In this document: one piece after another, positions 1 to 7,706 of the stretch
How positions within the stretch are numbered: the stretch's first letter is position 1
Layout: each line of letters starts with the position of its first letter
Assembly (NCBI GenBank): GCA_040758635.1
Contig: JBFLVI010000003.1
Location: forward strand, 67,147 to 131,146
DNA length: 64,000 nt
Direction: 5' to 3'
DNA from: Yes71-27 sp040758635
GTDB lineage: Bacteria; Bacillota; Desulfotomaculia; Desulfotomaculales; Ammonificaceae
The notes under the pieces: model-generated
Told to the model about the DNA's origin: nothing
Database searches by the model: none
The model's input: the letters and a program-made list of their open reading frames with translations, nothing else
Program-made: the position numbers and the translations under genes

Positions 1-546
1 GGCCTTTTCCCGGAGGTGCGGGTGCTTTCTGCGGCGGGGGAAGGTTACCGGCTCGACCCGACCAGACTGGTACTGAATTTTCGGGCCGCAGGCAGAGACG
101 GCTTTGCTGCGGCGGAGGCGCTGCGCCGGTGCGGCGTGGCTGTAGAAATGGCCGATTTCCATAACGTGGTGTTGCTGTTCAGCCCCGGCCACCGGGTGCG
201 GGACGCGAAGGCGCTGGTACGGGCGGTGGAGGCGGCGCTGCGGCGTCCCACCGGAGCCGCGCGCCGGGAGGAGCGAACGCCGCCCCCGTTTCCCGGGATA
301 CCGCCCCGGAGACTCAGTCCCAGGGAAGCCTGGCTGACACCGGCGCAAGAGGTGCCGCTTGACAGGGCGGTGGGGCTTGTAAGCGCGGAGATGGTGGCTC
401 CGGCCCCACCGGGGATACCGGTGCTCCTTCCCGGCGAGGAGATTACCCCCGGGGTGGCGGCCTACCTCCAGGCGGTGGGGGCTGCGGGCGTGCCGGTCCA
501 CGGGGCGGCGGACCAGAAACTGAAAACCCTTCGTGTGGTGCGGTGA
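1..546 (+). CDS. Orn/Lys/Arg decarboxylase-family protein, C-terminal part
   Basis: This is the 3' end of a gene that starts before the window; the frame is open from base 1. The visible 181 residues match the C-terminal region of the PLP-dependent Orn/Lys/Arg decarboxylase family (B. subtilis YaaO type). The first part resembles the small domain following the PLP domain, then comes a variable linker and the decarboxylase C-terminal domain with SPREAW near the middle and LPGEEITP near the end. The PLP lysine lies upstream and is not visible, so activity and substrate cannot be judged. Position just before tmk is typical of Firmicutes, where yaaO precedes tmk and holB. The stop overlaps the tmk start (GTGATGA), implying translational coupling. 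Confidence 0.8.
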   Translation, partial: GLFPEVRVLSAAGEGYRLDPTRLVLNFRAAGRDGFAAAEALRRCGVAVEMADFHNVVLLFSPGHRVRDAKALVRAVEAALRRPTGAARREERTPPPFPGIPPRRLSPREAWLTPAQEVPLDRAVGLVSAEMVAPAPPGIPVLLPGEEITPGVAAYLQAVGAAGVPVHGAADQKLKTLRVVR

Positions 547-1169
547 TGAGCGGCTTTTTTCTTTGTTTAGAAGGAATTGACGGTGCAGGAAAAACCACCC
601 AGGTGAGGCGGCTGGCCAGGAGGCTGGGGGCGCTTTCGCTGGACGTGGTGACGGTGCGGGAGCCGGGCGGGACCGGGCTCGGCGAGGCGATAAGAAGGAT
701 CGTGCAGGATCCGGCAAAGGTGATAGACGCGCGGGCGGAGGCCTGCCTTTACGCCGCGGCCCGAGCCGAACTCGTGGCGCAGGTGATTCGCCCGGCCTTG
801 AAGGCGCAAAAAATTGTCGTGGCCGATCGCTTCAGCGCCTCGACGCTTGCCTACCAGGGCGCGGGGCGGGGCCTGCCGGAGGAACTGCTTGCGCAGCTCA
901 ACGCCCTGGTCACCCAGGGAATTAACCCGGACCTGACCGTGGTGATTGACCTTCCGGTTGAAGAGGCGCTGGCGCGGGTGGGCAGGGAAAAGGACCGGAT
1001 GGAGAGGCTTGACGAGACCTTCTTTGTGCGCGTGCGGCGGTGCTACCTGCGGCTGGCCAGGGAGGAAGGTTCCCGTTTCGCCGTGGTTGACGGGACCGGA
1101 ACCCCCGAAGAAGTAGAAGAAGAGATTTTCCGAGTGGTACTGGAGGCGCTCAAAAGGTGTACGAAGTGA
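543..1169 (+). CDS. tmk: thymidylate kinase
   Basis: Converts dTMP to dTDP with ATP in the cytoplasm, feeding dTTP synthesis. The P-loop GIDGAGKTT lies at residues 11-19, the DR motif with following SxxAYQGAGRGL near residue 95, and an arginine-containing LID segment (REKDRMERL) near residue 142. Length (208 aa) is normal for the family. The start is GTG at 543 or ATG at 546; both overlap the preceding decarboxylase stop. The 3' end overlaps holB by 13 bases, so the decarboxylase, tmk and holB form one tightly packed operon. Confidence 0.96.
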   Translation: MMSGFFLCLEGIDGAGKTTQVRRLARRLGALSLDVVTVREPGGTGLGEAIRRIVQDPAKVIDARAEACLYAAARAELVAQVIRPALKAQKIVVADRFSASTLAYQGAGRGLPEELLAQLNALVTQGINPDLTVVIDLPVEEALARVGREKDRMERLDETFFVRVRRCYLRLAREEGSRFAVVDGTGTPEEVEEEIFRVVLEALKRCTK

Positions 1170-2146
1170 TCCGGGGGCAGGAGATAGCGGTCGCGCGTTT
1201 GAGAGCCGCGTGCCGGAACGGCCGGATTGCCCACGCCTATCTTTTTACGGGTCCGGCGGGTGTGGGAAAGTATGCCGCCGCGCGGGGCTTTGCCGCCGCG
1301 CTCCTCTGTTGTACGGGTGCGCACGAGGGCGATGCCTGCAGGGAATGCTTCTCGTGCCGCCTCTTTCAAAGCGGCAACCACCCGGACTACCACGTTCTGG
1401 CTTCTGAGGGGGCGGCGATCGGCATTGAGAAAATCCGGCGGGTCACCTTCACGCTGGGGCAAAAACCCCACCACCGGCGGCACGTGGTGGTTATTGACCA
1501 GGCGGAGAAGGTTACGGTCGAAGGACAGAACGCCTTTCTCAAGACGCTTGAGGACCCGCCGGGCGGCGCGGTACTGATTCTCGTTACCGCCCACCCGAAG
1601 CTCCTTTTGCCGACCGTGGTCTCCCGCTGTTGCGAGATCAGGTTCCGGCGGCTTCACCCCGGGATCGTTGTGGAAGAACTGGTGCAGCGCCACGGCGTGC
1701 CGCCGGACGAGGCGAAAATACTGGCCGTCCTTTCAGGGGGGAGCATCGGACGGGCACTCGAACTGCGGCGCCCGGAGATGATGGCCCTGAGGGAAAAGGT
1801 TTTGCGTTGCGCGCTCGCCCCGGCACTCAGGGAGGTCCAGGGGAGCGCGGTGTATAATAAAACTGAGGTAGAGGAGTGGCTTGCGTTCTTTAACCTCTGG
1901 TACCGGGACCTTCTGCTCTACCGGATAACGGGTGATTCCGGGCCGGTGGTCAACACGGATCGCTTGGCGGAGCTGAAGGAGGCGCGGTTATCCAGGACCG
2001 GCCTGGTTGAAGCGCTCGAGGCTGTGGAGGCGGCAAGAAGGATGCTCCGCGCCAACGTAAACCCGCGGCTGGTGCTGGAGGGGCTGGTTGTACGCCTGGG
2101 CTCCATAATGAGAAGTCAGAAGCCAGACGCCAGAAGCCGGAATTAG
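1157..2146 (+). CDS. holB: DNA polymerase III delta' subunit
   Basis: Clamp-loader subunit of the replicative polymerase. The AAA+ fold shows GPAGVGKYAAA (Walker A region), then a zinc-binding cysteine cluster (C-x2-C-x2-C pattern in CRECFSC) and a sensor-like LVTAHPKLLLPTVVSRC segment. Length 329 aa is typical. The start GTG overlaps tmk. The last dozen codons (encoding MRSQKPDARSRN) are made of the dispersed AGTCAGAAGCCAGA-type low-complexity repeat, so the natural C-terminus appears to have been replaced or extended by a repeat that reached the stop codon. The delta' family tolerates C-terminal variation, so function is probably unaffected. Confidence 0.94.
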   Translation: MYEVIRGQEIAVARLRAACRNGRIAHAYLFTGPAGVGKYAAARGFAAALLCCTGAHEGDACRECFSCRLFQSGNHPDYHVLASEGAAIGIEKIRRVTFTLGQKPHHRRHVVVIDQAEKVTVEGQNAFLKTLEDPPGGAVLILVTAHPKLLLPTVVSRCCEIRFRRLHPGIVVEELVQRHGVPPDEAKILAVLSGGSIGRALELRRPEMMALREKVLRCALAPALREVQGSAVYNKTEVEEWLAFFNLWYRDLLLYRITGDSGPVVNTDRLAELKEARLSRTGLVEALEAVEAARRMLRANVNPRLVLEGLVVRLGSIMRSQKPDARSRN

Positions 2147-2383
2147 GAGGGAGTCGTTCACGACCCGGCACTCAACTCAACGTGAAAGAACACGAGATAC
2201 TCTGACGACTATTTGCTTGAGCACCCGACACTCAACTCCGCGGGAAAGAATACGGGATACTTTAATGACCGTTTGCTTGAGCACAGGTTACACACAGAGT
2301 TGAGTGTCGGGTACACAGAGTTGAATGCCGGGCGCCACCGGGGATGAGAAAAAAACATCAATTGCTTGTGCTTCGGACTTTTA
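2147..2383 (+). repeat. composite dispersed repeat with nested 60-bp tandem
   Basis: The left part GAGGGAGTCGTTCACGAC (2147-2164) and right part (2334-2383, beginning GCCACCGGGGATGAG and ending GCTTCGGACTTTTA) match a compact element at 17336-17414; the right part differs at one of about 50 bases. Between the two parts this copy carries two 60-bp direct units (2161-2220, 2221-2280) sharing ACTCAACT and TTGCTTGA. A further inverted copy, GAGTTGAGTGTCGGGT at 2297-2312, is the exact complement of 2223-2238. No gene is visible in this 322-base gap. Confidence 0.8.
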
Positions 2384-2404
2384 GTTTTAGATTTATCTGC
2401 TGTA

Positions 2405-2441
2405 TTGTTCTTGAGTTCTGGATTCTGACTCCTGGATTTTT
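2405..2441 (-). repeat. low-complexity CAGAATCC-type repeat, inverted copy
   Basis: Reads as TTGAGTTCTGGATTCTGACT and onward on the plus strand, the complement of the repeat at 2108-2143 inside the holB 3' end. The two copies bracket the intergenic segment upstream of ricT. Confidence 0.6.
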
Positions 2442-2468
2442 GGAATGACTGCTGTGGGGGTGGAAGTG

Positions 2469-3152
2469 ATGCGGGCCGTTGGTGTCCGCTTCAAGAAGGC
2501 AGGAAAGATATACCATTTCGACCCCGGTACTCTGGATCTCAAGCCCGGTGACAAGGTGGTCGTTGAAACCGTCCGGGGCATGGAATACGGCTACGTGGTC
2601 ACCGGGCCGGCGGAAGTGGAGATGGCCCCGGGCGCTTTGAAGCCGGTGCTCCGGGTGGCCACGCCGGAGGACATCAAGCAGATCCTGGCGAACCGCGAAA
2701 AAGAGCGCCAGGCCTTCAGGATCTGCCAGGACAAGATCACGGCCCACGGTCTCCCGATGAAACTAATCGGCGTGGACTACACCTTGGACGGCAGCAAAAT
2801 CATCTTTTACTTCACCGCCGAGGGCCGGGTTGACTTCCGGCAGTTGGTGCGCGATCTGGCGGCGGTCTTTAAAACCCGGATCGAGCTCCGCCAGGTGGGG
2901 GTGAGGGATGAAGCAAAACTCCTCGGGGGCTTAGGGTCCTGCGGCCGGGAGTTGTGCTGTGCAACCTGGCTCAGCGAGTTTGCTCCGGTTTCCATCCGGA
3001 TGGCGAAGGGACAGAACCTTGTTTTAAACCCGGTCAAGATCTCCGGCATTTGCGGCCGCCTGATGTGCTGCCTGCGTTTCGAGGCTTCCAACTACTGGGA
3101 GGAGCAGGAGGAGGAAGCTGGGTTTGAACCCGACGAAGGAAACGAAGGGTAA
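2469..3152 (+). CDS. ricT: PSP1-domain protein RicT (YaaT)
   Basis: Homologue of B. subtilis YaaT/RicT, part of the RicA-RicF-RicT complex that carries 4Fe-4S clusters and affects RNase Y processing, competence, sporulation and biofilm formation. The PSP1 domain is complete, with the cysteine-rich stretch GSCGRELCC followed by ICGRLMCCL, as in the cluster-binding family. I chose ATG 2469 (MRAVGVRFKKAGKIYHFDP) because family members begin near VVGVRF and a GGGGGTGG site lies six bases upstream; ATG 2445 would add eight residues. The end overlaps rsmI by 29 bases. Confidence 0.93.
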   Translation: MRAVGVRFKKAGKIYHFDPGTLDLKPGDKVVVETVRGMEYGYVVTGPAEVEMAPGALKPVLRVATPEDIKQILANREKERQAFRICQDKITAHGLPMKLIGVDYTLDGSKIIFYFTAEGRVDFRQLVRDLAAVFKTRIELRQVGVRDEAKLLGGLGSCGRELCCATWLSEFAPVSIRMAKGQNLVLNPVKISGICGRLMCCLRFEASNYWEEQEEEAGFEPDEGNEG

Positions 3153-3993
3153 GGGAATCCTCTATTTTTGCCCCACGCCGATCGGCAACCTGGAGGATAT
3201 CACCCTGCGGGTGCTGCGGACCCTCCGTGAAGTTGATCTGGTTGCGGCGGAGGACACCCGGCACACCCGGAAGCTCTTCGCCCACTACGGCATCAGCAAG
3301 CCCCTGCTCAGCTACTACAGCCGCAATCAGGAGCAGCGGGGGAAGGAGATTCTGGCGCGGCTCTTGCATGGGGAAAGCGTTGCGCTGGTGTCTGACGCCG
3401 GGACGCCGGGCATCTCCGATCCCGGGGCGCTGCTCGTCAGGGAAGCGGTAGCACAGGGAATCCAGGTCATGGCCCTTCCCGGGCCGAGCGCGATTCTTCC
3501 GGCACTGGTTGTCTCCGGTCTTGATACCAGCCGCTACGTTTTCGAGGGTTTTCTCCCCGCAAAACACCGGCGGCGGGCCCTGGAAAGGCTTGCCCGGGAG
3601 GTGCGTACAATCGTTTTTTTCGAGGCACCCCACCGGCTTCTCGCCACCCTGGAAGACATTCTGACGGTCTTGGGCAACAGGAAGGTGGCGGTGGCGCGTG
3701 AACTGACCAAGGTGCACGAGGAGGTTTTTCGCGGTCTGGTTTCCGAGGCACTTGAGTATTTCAGCGAAAAGCGGCCGCGGGGGGAGATAACGGTCGTCCT
3801 TGCCGGGCGGGAGCCTGCAACAGAGGTGGAGGAACCTGTGCCCGGTGAGGCGGAAGTTGTCTCGCTGGTACAGGAGCTAACGGCTGCGGGGATGCAGAGG
3901 CGAGCAGCCATCAAGGAAACTGCTCGCCGGTTTGGCATGCCTTCCCGCAGGGTCTATGAGATGGTGGAAAAGGCCAAACATGCCGCTACATAG
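3124..3993 (+). CDS. rsmI: 16S rRNA 2'-O-ribose C1402 methyltransferase
   Basis: SAM-dependent methylase of the tetrapyrrole-methylase fold that modifies C1402 of 16S rRNA. Diagnostic motifs are PTPIGNLEDITLRVL near the N-terminus, AEDTRHTRKL, and VSDAGTPGISDPG, followed by ALPGPSA. Length 289 aa is normal. The start is TTG inside the end of ricT. The stop codon overlaps by eight bases the stop of the opposite-strand AbrB-type gene, a tail-to-tail arrangement. Confidence 0.95.
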   Translation: MNPTKETKGKGILYFCPTPIGNLEDITLRVLRTLREVDLVAAEDTRHTRKLFAHYGISKPLLSYYSRNQEQRGKEILARLLHGESVALVSDAGTPGISDPGALLVREAVAQGIQVMALPGPSAILPALVVSGLDTSRYVFEGFLPAKHRRRALERLAREVRTIVFFEAPHRLLATLEDILTVLGNRKVAVARELTKVHEEVFRGLVSEALEYFSEKRPRGEITVVLAGREPATEVEEPVPGEAEVVSLVQELTAAGMQRRAAIKETARRFGMPSRRVYEMVEKAKHAAT

Positions 3994-4240
3994 CCTTGGC
4001 TCGTTCGGACATTGCGATGGCGCATTCGCGGCAAATCAGTTTACCCTTGTAGTGCTGGACATCGGAGGCGTTGCCGCAGAAGATACAGGCGGGTTCGTAC
4101 TTCTTGAGGATGATCTTCTCGTTGTCCACATAGATCTCCAGCGCGTCTTTCTCCTCGATTCCGAGGGTCCGGCGCAGTTCGATCGGGATGACAACCCGCC
4201 CGAGCTCGTCCACCTTGCGGACAATACCAGTTGACTTCAC
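3986..4240 (-). CDS. AbrB/SpoVT-type transition-state regulator
   Basis: Small DNA-binding protein of about 84 residues. The N-terminal swapped-hairpin AbrB domain is clear (STGIVRKVDELGRVVIPIEL, then RRTLGIEEKDALEIYVD). The C-terminal half has CIFCG and LICREC, a CxxC pair spacing as in AbrB paralogues with a possible metal site. The GTG at 4240 is taken as start because AAGGAGG lies about seven bases upstream and the family begins MKSTGIVRK; the longer frame to 4276 lacks this. The gene points toward rsmI, and the 255 bases upstream are AT-rich, a plausible place for its own promoter. Likely a growth-phase regulator, target unknown. Confidence 0.92.
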   Translation of the reverse strand: MKSTGIVRKVDELGRVVIPIELRRTLGIEEKDALEIYVDNEKIILKKYEPACIFCGNASDVQHYKGKLICRECAIAMSERAKAM

Positions 4241-4495
4241 GTTCTTCCTTCCCTCCTTGCTATAAGAATTTGTCAAAATAACTCAAAATTGGTTTATATA
4301 AATGTTACCAAGCATAACCAGTTAAGTCAACAGATTTTTTTAAAGAATTTCTTGGTATTTTTTCAAAAACTACGAAATGCATTGCTGTAAGCGATATATG
4401 TTCCAAAAACATGTTATTTCTCCGGGTAGATGTTTAAGGAAATCTGGAAAGTACCGTATCCTGTTTCGGTGGCGGTGCGTTCCGATCCGGGTGGC
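4241..4495. other. AT-rich spacer with no gene seen
   Basis: Separates the AbrB-type gene from the tRNA-Asn promoter. It is clearly AT-richer than the flanks and contains A/T runs suited to promoter use by abrB on the minus strand, but I cannot fix a single -35/-10 pair. Confidence 0.5.
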
Positions 4496-4524
4496 TTGCG
4501 TTGGGTGAAATTTGATGGTATAAT
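4496..4524 (+). promoter_or_regulatory. sigma-A promoter for tRNA-Asn
   Basis: TTGCGT (4496-4501), a 17-base spacer and a perfect TATAAT (4519-4524), 34 bases before the mature tRNA. Confidence 0.8.
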
Positions 4525-4558
4525 GAGTCCCGGTAACCCTGTAGCACTTGCAGGCCGT

Positions 4559-4633
4559 TCCGCGATAGCTCAACGGTAGAGCATCCGGCTGTTAACCGGA
4601 GGGTTGCAGGTTCGAATCCTGCTCGCGGAGCCA
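4559..4633 (+). tRNA. tRNA-Asn (anticodon GTT)
   Basis: Full cloverleaf. Acceptor TCCGCGA pairs with TCGCGGA, D arm GCTC/GAGC, anticodon stem TCCGG/CCGGA with loop CTGTTAA giving GTT, and T arm GCAGG TTCGAAT CCTGC. Discriminator G and encoded CCA follow. Confidence 0.97.
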
Positions 4634-4647
4634 ATAAGAAATCTCTG

Positions 4648-4680
4648 AACCCGCGTGGCGCAAGGCTTCGCGGGTTTTAA
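4648..4680 (+). terminator. terminator of tRNA-Asn
   Basis: Stem AACCCGCG (4648-4655) with CGCGGGTT (4669-4676), followed by TTTT. Confidence 0.8.
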
Positions 4681-4779
4681 ATATCACCGGAAGGGTGGCC
4701 GACGGTTCCGTAAAAATCCCTTGTTTCCCATAAGTTTCCCGTGTCGGATTACCAAAGAGACTGCCAAAAAGATCAAAGT

Positions 4780-4814
4780 GCGGCCCTGGCTAAACGTGGG
4801 GCCGCTTACTTTTT
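4780..4814 (+). terminator. possible second terminator or leader hairpin
   Basis: GCGGCCC (4780-4786) pairs with GGGCCGC (4799-4805), with TTACTTTTT after it. It lies in the otherwise empty gap between tRNA-Asn and the chemoreceptor gene and could end a transcript or belong to the receptor leader. Confidence 0.5.
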
Positions 4815-4969
4815 GGGCCTCATGATGAGGGTAAGGTATCGTGTTGTTATACTTTTTCATTAAGTTTTTTGAAAAACTCCTTCAGGCCGGGGAAAAGACT
4901 GCCGAAATACTTTTACGAAATACTTTTGGAAAATCACGATTTCATAGATTCCAGGGGGTGCAGTCCTGC

Positions 4970-6301
4970 ATGGCAAAGGTGAAACCGAAATGCTGGGATT
5001 ATATGAATTGTCCGGAGGACCGCAAGAATAAGTGCCCTGCATTTACCCAGAACGCGGGACGCCGTTGCTGGCGAATCGCCGGAACAATGTGTCACGGTGA
5101 AAAGCAGGGTTCCATTGTAGAAAAGCTTGCTACCTGCCTCAAGTGTGACGTCTACCACAAGATTAACCGCCTCCGGTGGCACGATATGGTTTTCGTCCGC
5201 TTTGAACTTTTTGTCGTCCTTCCGATTTTGGCGGTTTTGGATGCAGCGCTCATCGCCACGTATTTTTGGGTGGATTCCCTCCTGATTTTTTTAGCGGTGG
5301 CCGGTATCGCGACGTTTGCCAGCGGCTGCCTGGCCCTGGCGCCGGCTTTTAAGGTAGGCAAACCGATCACTATTTTGAAGGAGAAGGCTTACCAACTGGG
5401 TCTGGGCAACCTGGCTTCAAAAGAGGCGATCACGCCCCGGCGCGACGAGTACATGCTGGTGGCAATCGCCCTTAACGACCTGGGTGAAGTGCTGCGGGAG
5501 ATGATTCACAACTTTAAGAAAAACGCGGATGTTCTCGCGGCTTCGGCGGAGCAGCTCACGGCGAACATGGAGCAGACGGCGGCGGGAGCCACGGAAACCG
5601 CAAGCACCGTCAGCGAGGTTGCAACAACGGTGGAAAACGTAAGCGAGAACGTCCGGGGAGTGGTGCAGGTGGCCCAGGAAACGTCGGGCAAGGCGGAGGA
5701 GGGAAGCCGGGATCTCACCGAGGTAAAGAAGCAGATGGAAGCGATAGAGACCGCGACGCGGAACGTGGGCGCGGTGGTGGAGGAACTGAACAAAAAGGCG
5801 GCGGAGATCACCCAGATTACGGAACTGATCACCCAGATCGCCGACCAGACGAACCTCCTGGCGCTGAACGCCGCAATTGAGGCGGCCAGGGCCGGCGAGC
5901 ACGGGCGGGGCTTCGCCGTCGTCGCCGAGGAGGTGCGAAACCTGGCCGAGCAATCGGGTAAGGCGGCCGAGGACATCCGGAAACTCATCGTGGCGATTCA
6001 AGACCGGACGCAGCAGGCCGTCAGCGCGATGGGGGAAAGTTCGAAGCTGGTTCAGGCGGGCAGCACCGTGGTAGGGAAGGCGGAGACTTCCTTCCGGGCG
6101 ATCATTAACAGTGTTCAGGACTTGACCGAACGCATCGAGGAAGTCAGCAGGGCGGCGCAGGAAATTGCCGGTGCGATCACTAACGTAGCCGCTGCCGCCG
6201 AGGAGCAAAGTGCGGTGACGCAGGAAGTTTCGGCGTCGGCCGAGGCGCTGGCCAAGCTGGCGGAGGAGGGTCAAAAACTGGTAGCCCACTTTAAGATTTA
6301 A
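4970..6301 (+). CDS. methyl-accepting chemotaxis protein with cysteine-rich two-CW N-terminus
   Basis: Membrane chemoreceptor of about 443 residues. Residues 1-65 form a cysteine-rich segment (C8-W9, C14, C22, C33-W34, C41, C56, C59) that matches the 'two-CW' domain pattern known mainly from sulfate reducers; metal or redox sensing is inference. Two close membrane helices follow (about 74-125), then a HAMP-like linker and the signalling hairpin with the conserved tip (ALNAAIEAARAGEHGRGFAV, then VAEEVRNLAEQS). There is no periplasmic sensing domain. I chose ATG 4970 because the two-CW motif begins directly after it; an upstream in-frame ATG at 4841 lacks family support. It is monocistronic, ended by a terminator at 6348. 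Confidence 0.92.
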   Translation: MAKVKPKCWDYMNCPEDRKNKCPAFTQNAGRRCWRIAGTMCHGEKQGSIVEKLATCLKCDVYHKINRLRWHDMVFVRFELFVVLPILAVLDAALIATYFWVDSLLIFLAVAGIATFASGCLALAPAFKVGKPITILKEKAYQLGLGNLASKEAITPRRDEYMLVAIALNDLGEVLREMIHNFKKNADVLAASAEQLTANMEQTAAGATETASTVSEVATTVENVSENVRGVVQVAQETSGKAEEGSRDLTEVKKQMEAIETATRNVGAVVEELNKKAAEITQITELITQIADQTNLLALNAAIEAARAGEHGRGFAVVAEEVRNLAEQSGKAAEDIRKLIVAIQDRTQQAVSAMGESSKLVQAGSTVVGKAETSFRAIINSVQDLTERIEEVSRAAQEIAGAITNVAAAAEEQSAVTQEVSASAEALAKLAEEGQKLVAHFKI

Positions 6302-6347
6302 CTCTTTACTGGTCGTTTACATAAACCTGAAAGATCCGTGGGTCTGA

Positions 6348-6371
6348 CCGGCCGAAGGGCCGGCTTTTTTT
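6348..6371 (+). terminator. rho-independent terminator of the chemoreceptor gene
   Basis: CCGGCC (6348-6353), loop GAAG, GGCCGG (6358-6363), then CTTTTTTTC. Confidence 0.92.
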
Positions 6372-6377
6372 CTTCAC

Positions 6378-6417
6378 AATCCAGGAGTCAGAATTCAGAA
6401 TCCAGAATCCAGAATAA
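6378..6417 (+). repeat. low-complexity CAGAATCC-type repeat
   Basis: Direct-orientation copy: AGTCAGAATTCAGAATCC and on, built from about 8-base TCAGAATC/CCAGAATC words. It lies between the convergent chemoreceptor and selD genes. Confidence 0.65.
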
Positions 6418-6439
6418 ATAAGAAAGGGAACGGGGTTGA

Positions 6440-7504
6440 TCAGGGTTTAAAGGTTTGTGCCAGCTCCGTGACTACGGTTATCGTCCCCGGAGGGCCTGGA
6501 GTTACGGTGCCGATTACAGCAGCGGCAACATCACGTTTCTTGAATGCCGTGAGCAACGGGCTGAGGCGGTCGCGCGCGACGGCGATAAGCAGTCCGCCCG
6601 AGGTTTGGGGATCGTACAGTAAGTCCTGCAGTACTTGGGGAACGTCCCGGTCGAAGGATACACAGGGGGCTGCATAGTCGCGATTGCTGTAAGCGCCTGC
6701 GGGGAGGAAACCCGACGCGGCCAGTTCCCTCGCTGCGGGGAGGAGCGGTACCGCTTCCGCATCAATGGTCAGGTGGACCTGGCTGGCGCGGGCCAGCTCC
6801 AGCGCGTGTCCCAGCAGCCCGAATCCGGTGACGTCGGTGCAGGCGGTAGCGCCCGCTTCCTGCATTGCTGCTGCGGCGTCTTTGTTGAGCGCGGCCATCT
6901 CCCGGCAGGCTTCCTTGACCGCTTCCGGTGGGGCCAGGTCGGCCTTCAGGGCGGTGCTGATGACGCCGGTTCCCAGGCGCTTGGTCAGAACCAGGCGGTC
7001 TCCTTCCCGGGCCCCGCGGTTGGTGATGAGCCTTGCCGGGTGGACGACGCCGGTGACCGCCAGCCCGAACTTCGGTTCTTTGTCTTCGACGCTGTGTCCT
7101 CCCACGAGCAGGGCGCCTGCTTCACGGACCTTTTCGGCTCCCCCGAGCAGGATTCTTTCCAGCGTTTCCAGATCCCCGCAAGCGGTCGGGTAGCAGATGA
7201 TGTTCAGTGCCGTGAGCGGCTGTCCCCCCATGGTATAAACGTCGCTCAGGGAGTTGGCGGCGGCGATTTGACCATACAGGTACGGGTCGTCAACCACCGG
7301 GGTAAAGAAATCCACGGTCTGGATCAGGGCAACCTCCTCGTTCAACAGGTAAACCCCGGCGTCGGCGGCGTTTTCAATGCCGACCAGCAGCCGCGGGTCG
7401 GTAACGGCCGGCAGCCTCGATAACAGGCGGGCCAGAATCCCGGGCCCGATTTTTGCCGCTCACCCGGCGCTGGTGGTCATGGCGGTAAGTTTTTGACGCG
7501 TCAA
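6440..7504 (-). CDS. selD: selenide, water dikinase, selenocysteine-containing
   Basis: Makes selenophosphate from selenide and ATP, the selenium donor for selenocysteine and selenouridine. The frame continues upstream of the conventional ORF through one in-frame UGA (7462-7460). The context reads TTSAG-U-AAKIGPG, the family's active-site position where other members have Cys or Sec, with Lys18 three residues on. Downstream motifs VGIENAADAGVY, QTVDFF, GGHSVED, DVTGFGLLGHA and YDPQTSGGLL are intact. Start TTG 7504 has AAGGAGGT seven bases upstream, giving 354 aa, the normal length. A standard gene caller would truncate the gene at 7345. It is transcribed alone and divergent from the Lon-like gene. 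Confidence 0.93.
7428..7448 (-). promoter_or_regulatory. putative bacterial SECIS element in selD
   Basis: On the coding (minus) strand, 11 bases after the UGA, CGGGCC pairs perfectly with GGCCCG around a nine-base loop starting CGGG. Position and G-rich loop fit a SelB-binding SECIS hairpin. Confidence 0.7.
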
Positions 7505-7706
7505 GTCCTGGACCTCCTTTTCCGTCTTCAGTGTAGTTTCGCGGCGAACCGGCCGAATCCTTCTTCGGGACGTTATATTCTCGGCCGGGCCTTCACTGTG
7601 TTCTTCCTGGCATTTAGTCTTGCCGGTCGGGCGGCGGATGAATATAATTGCAGGTAATGAGCGGTGGCGGATTCTGCTGAAAAACTGCGCGAAGGGAGAG
7701 AGGGCG

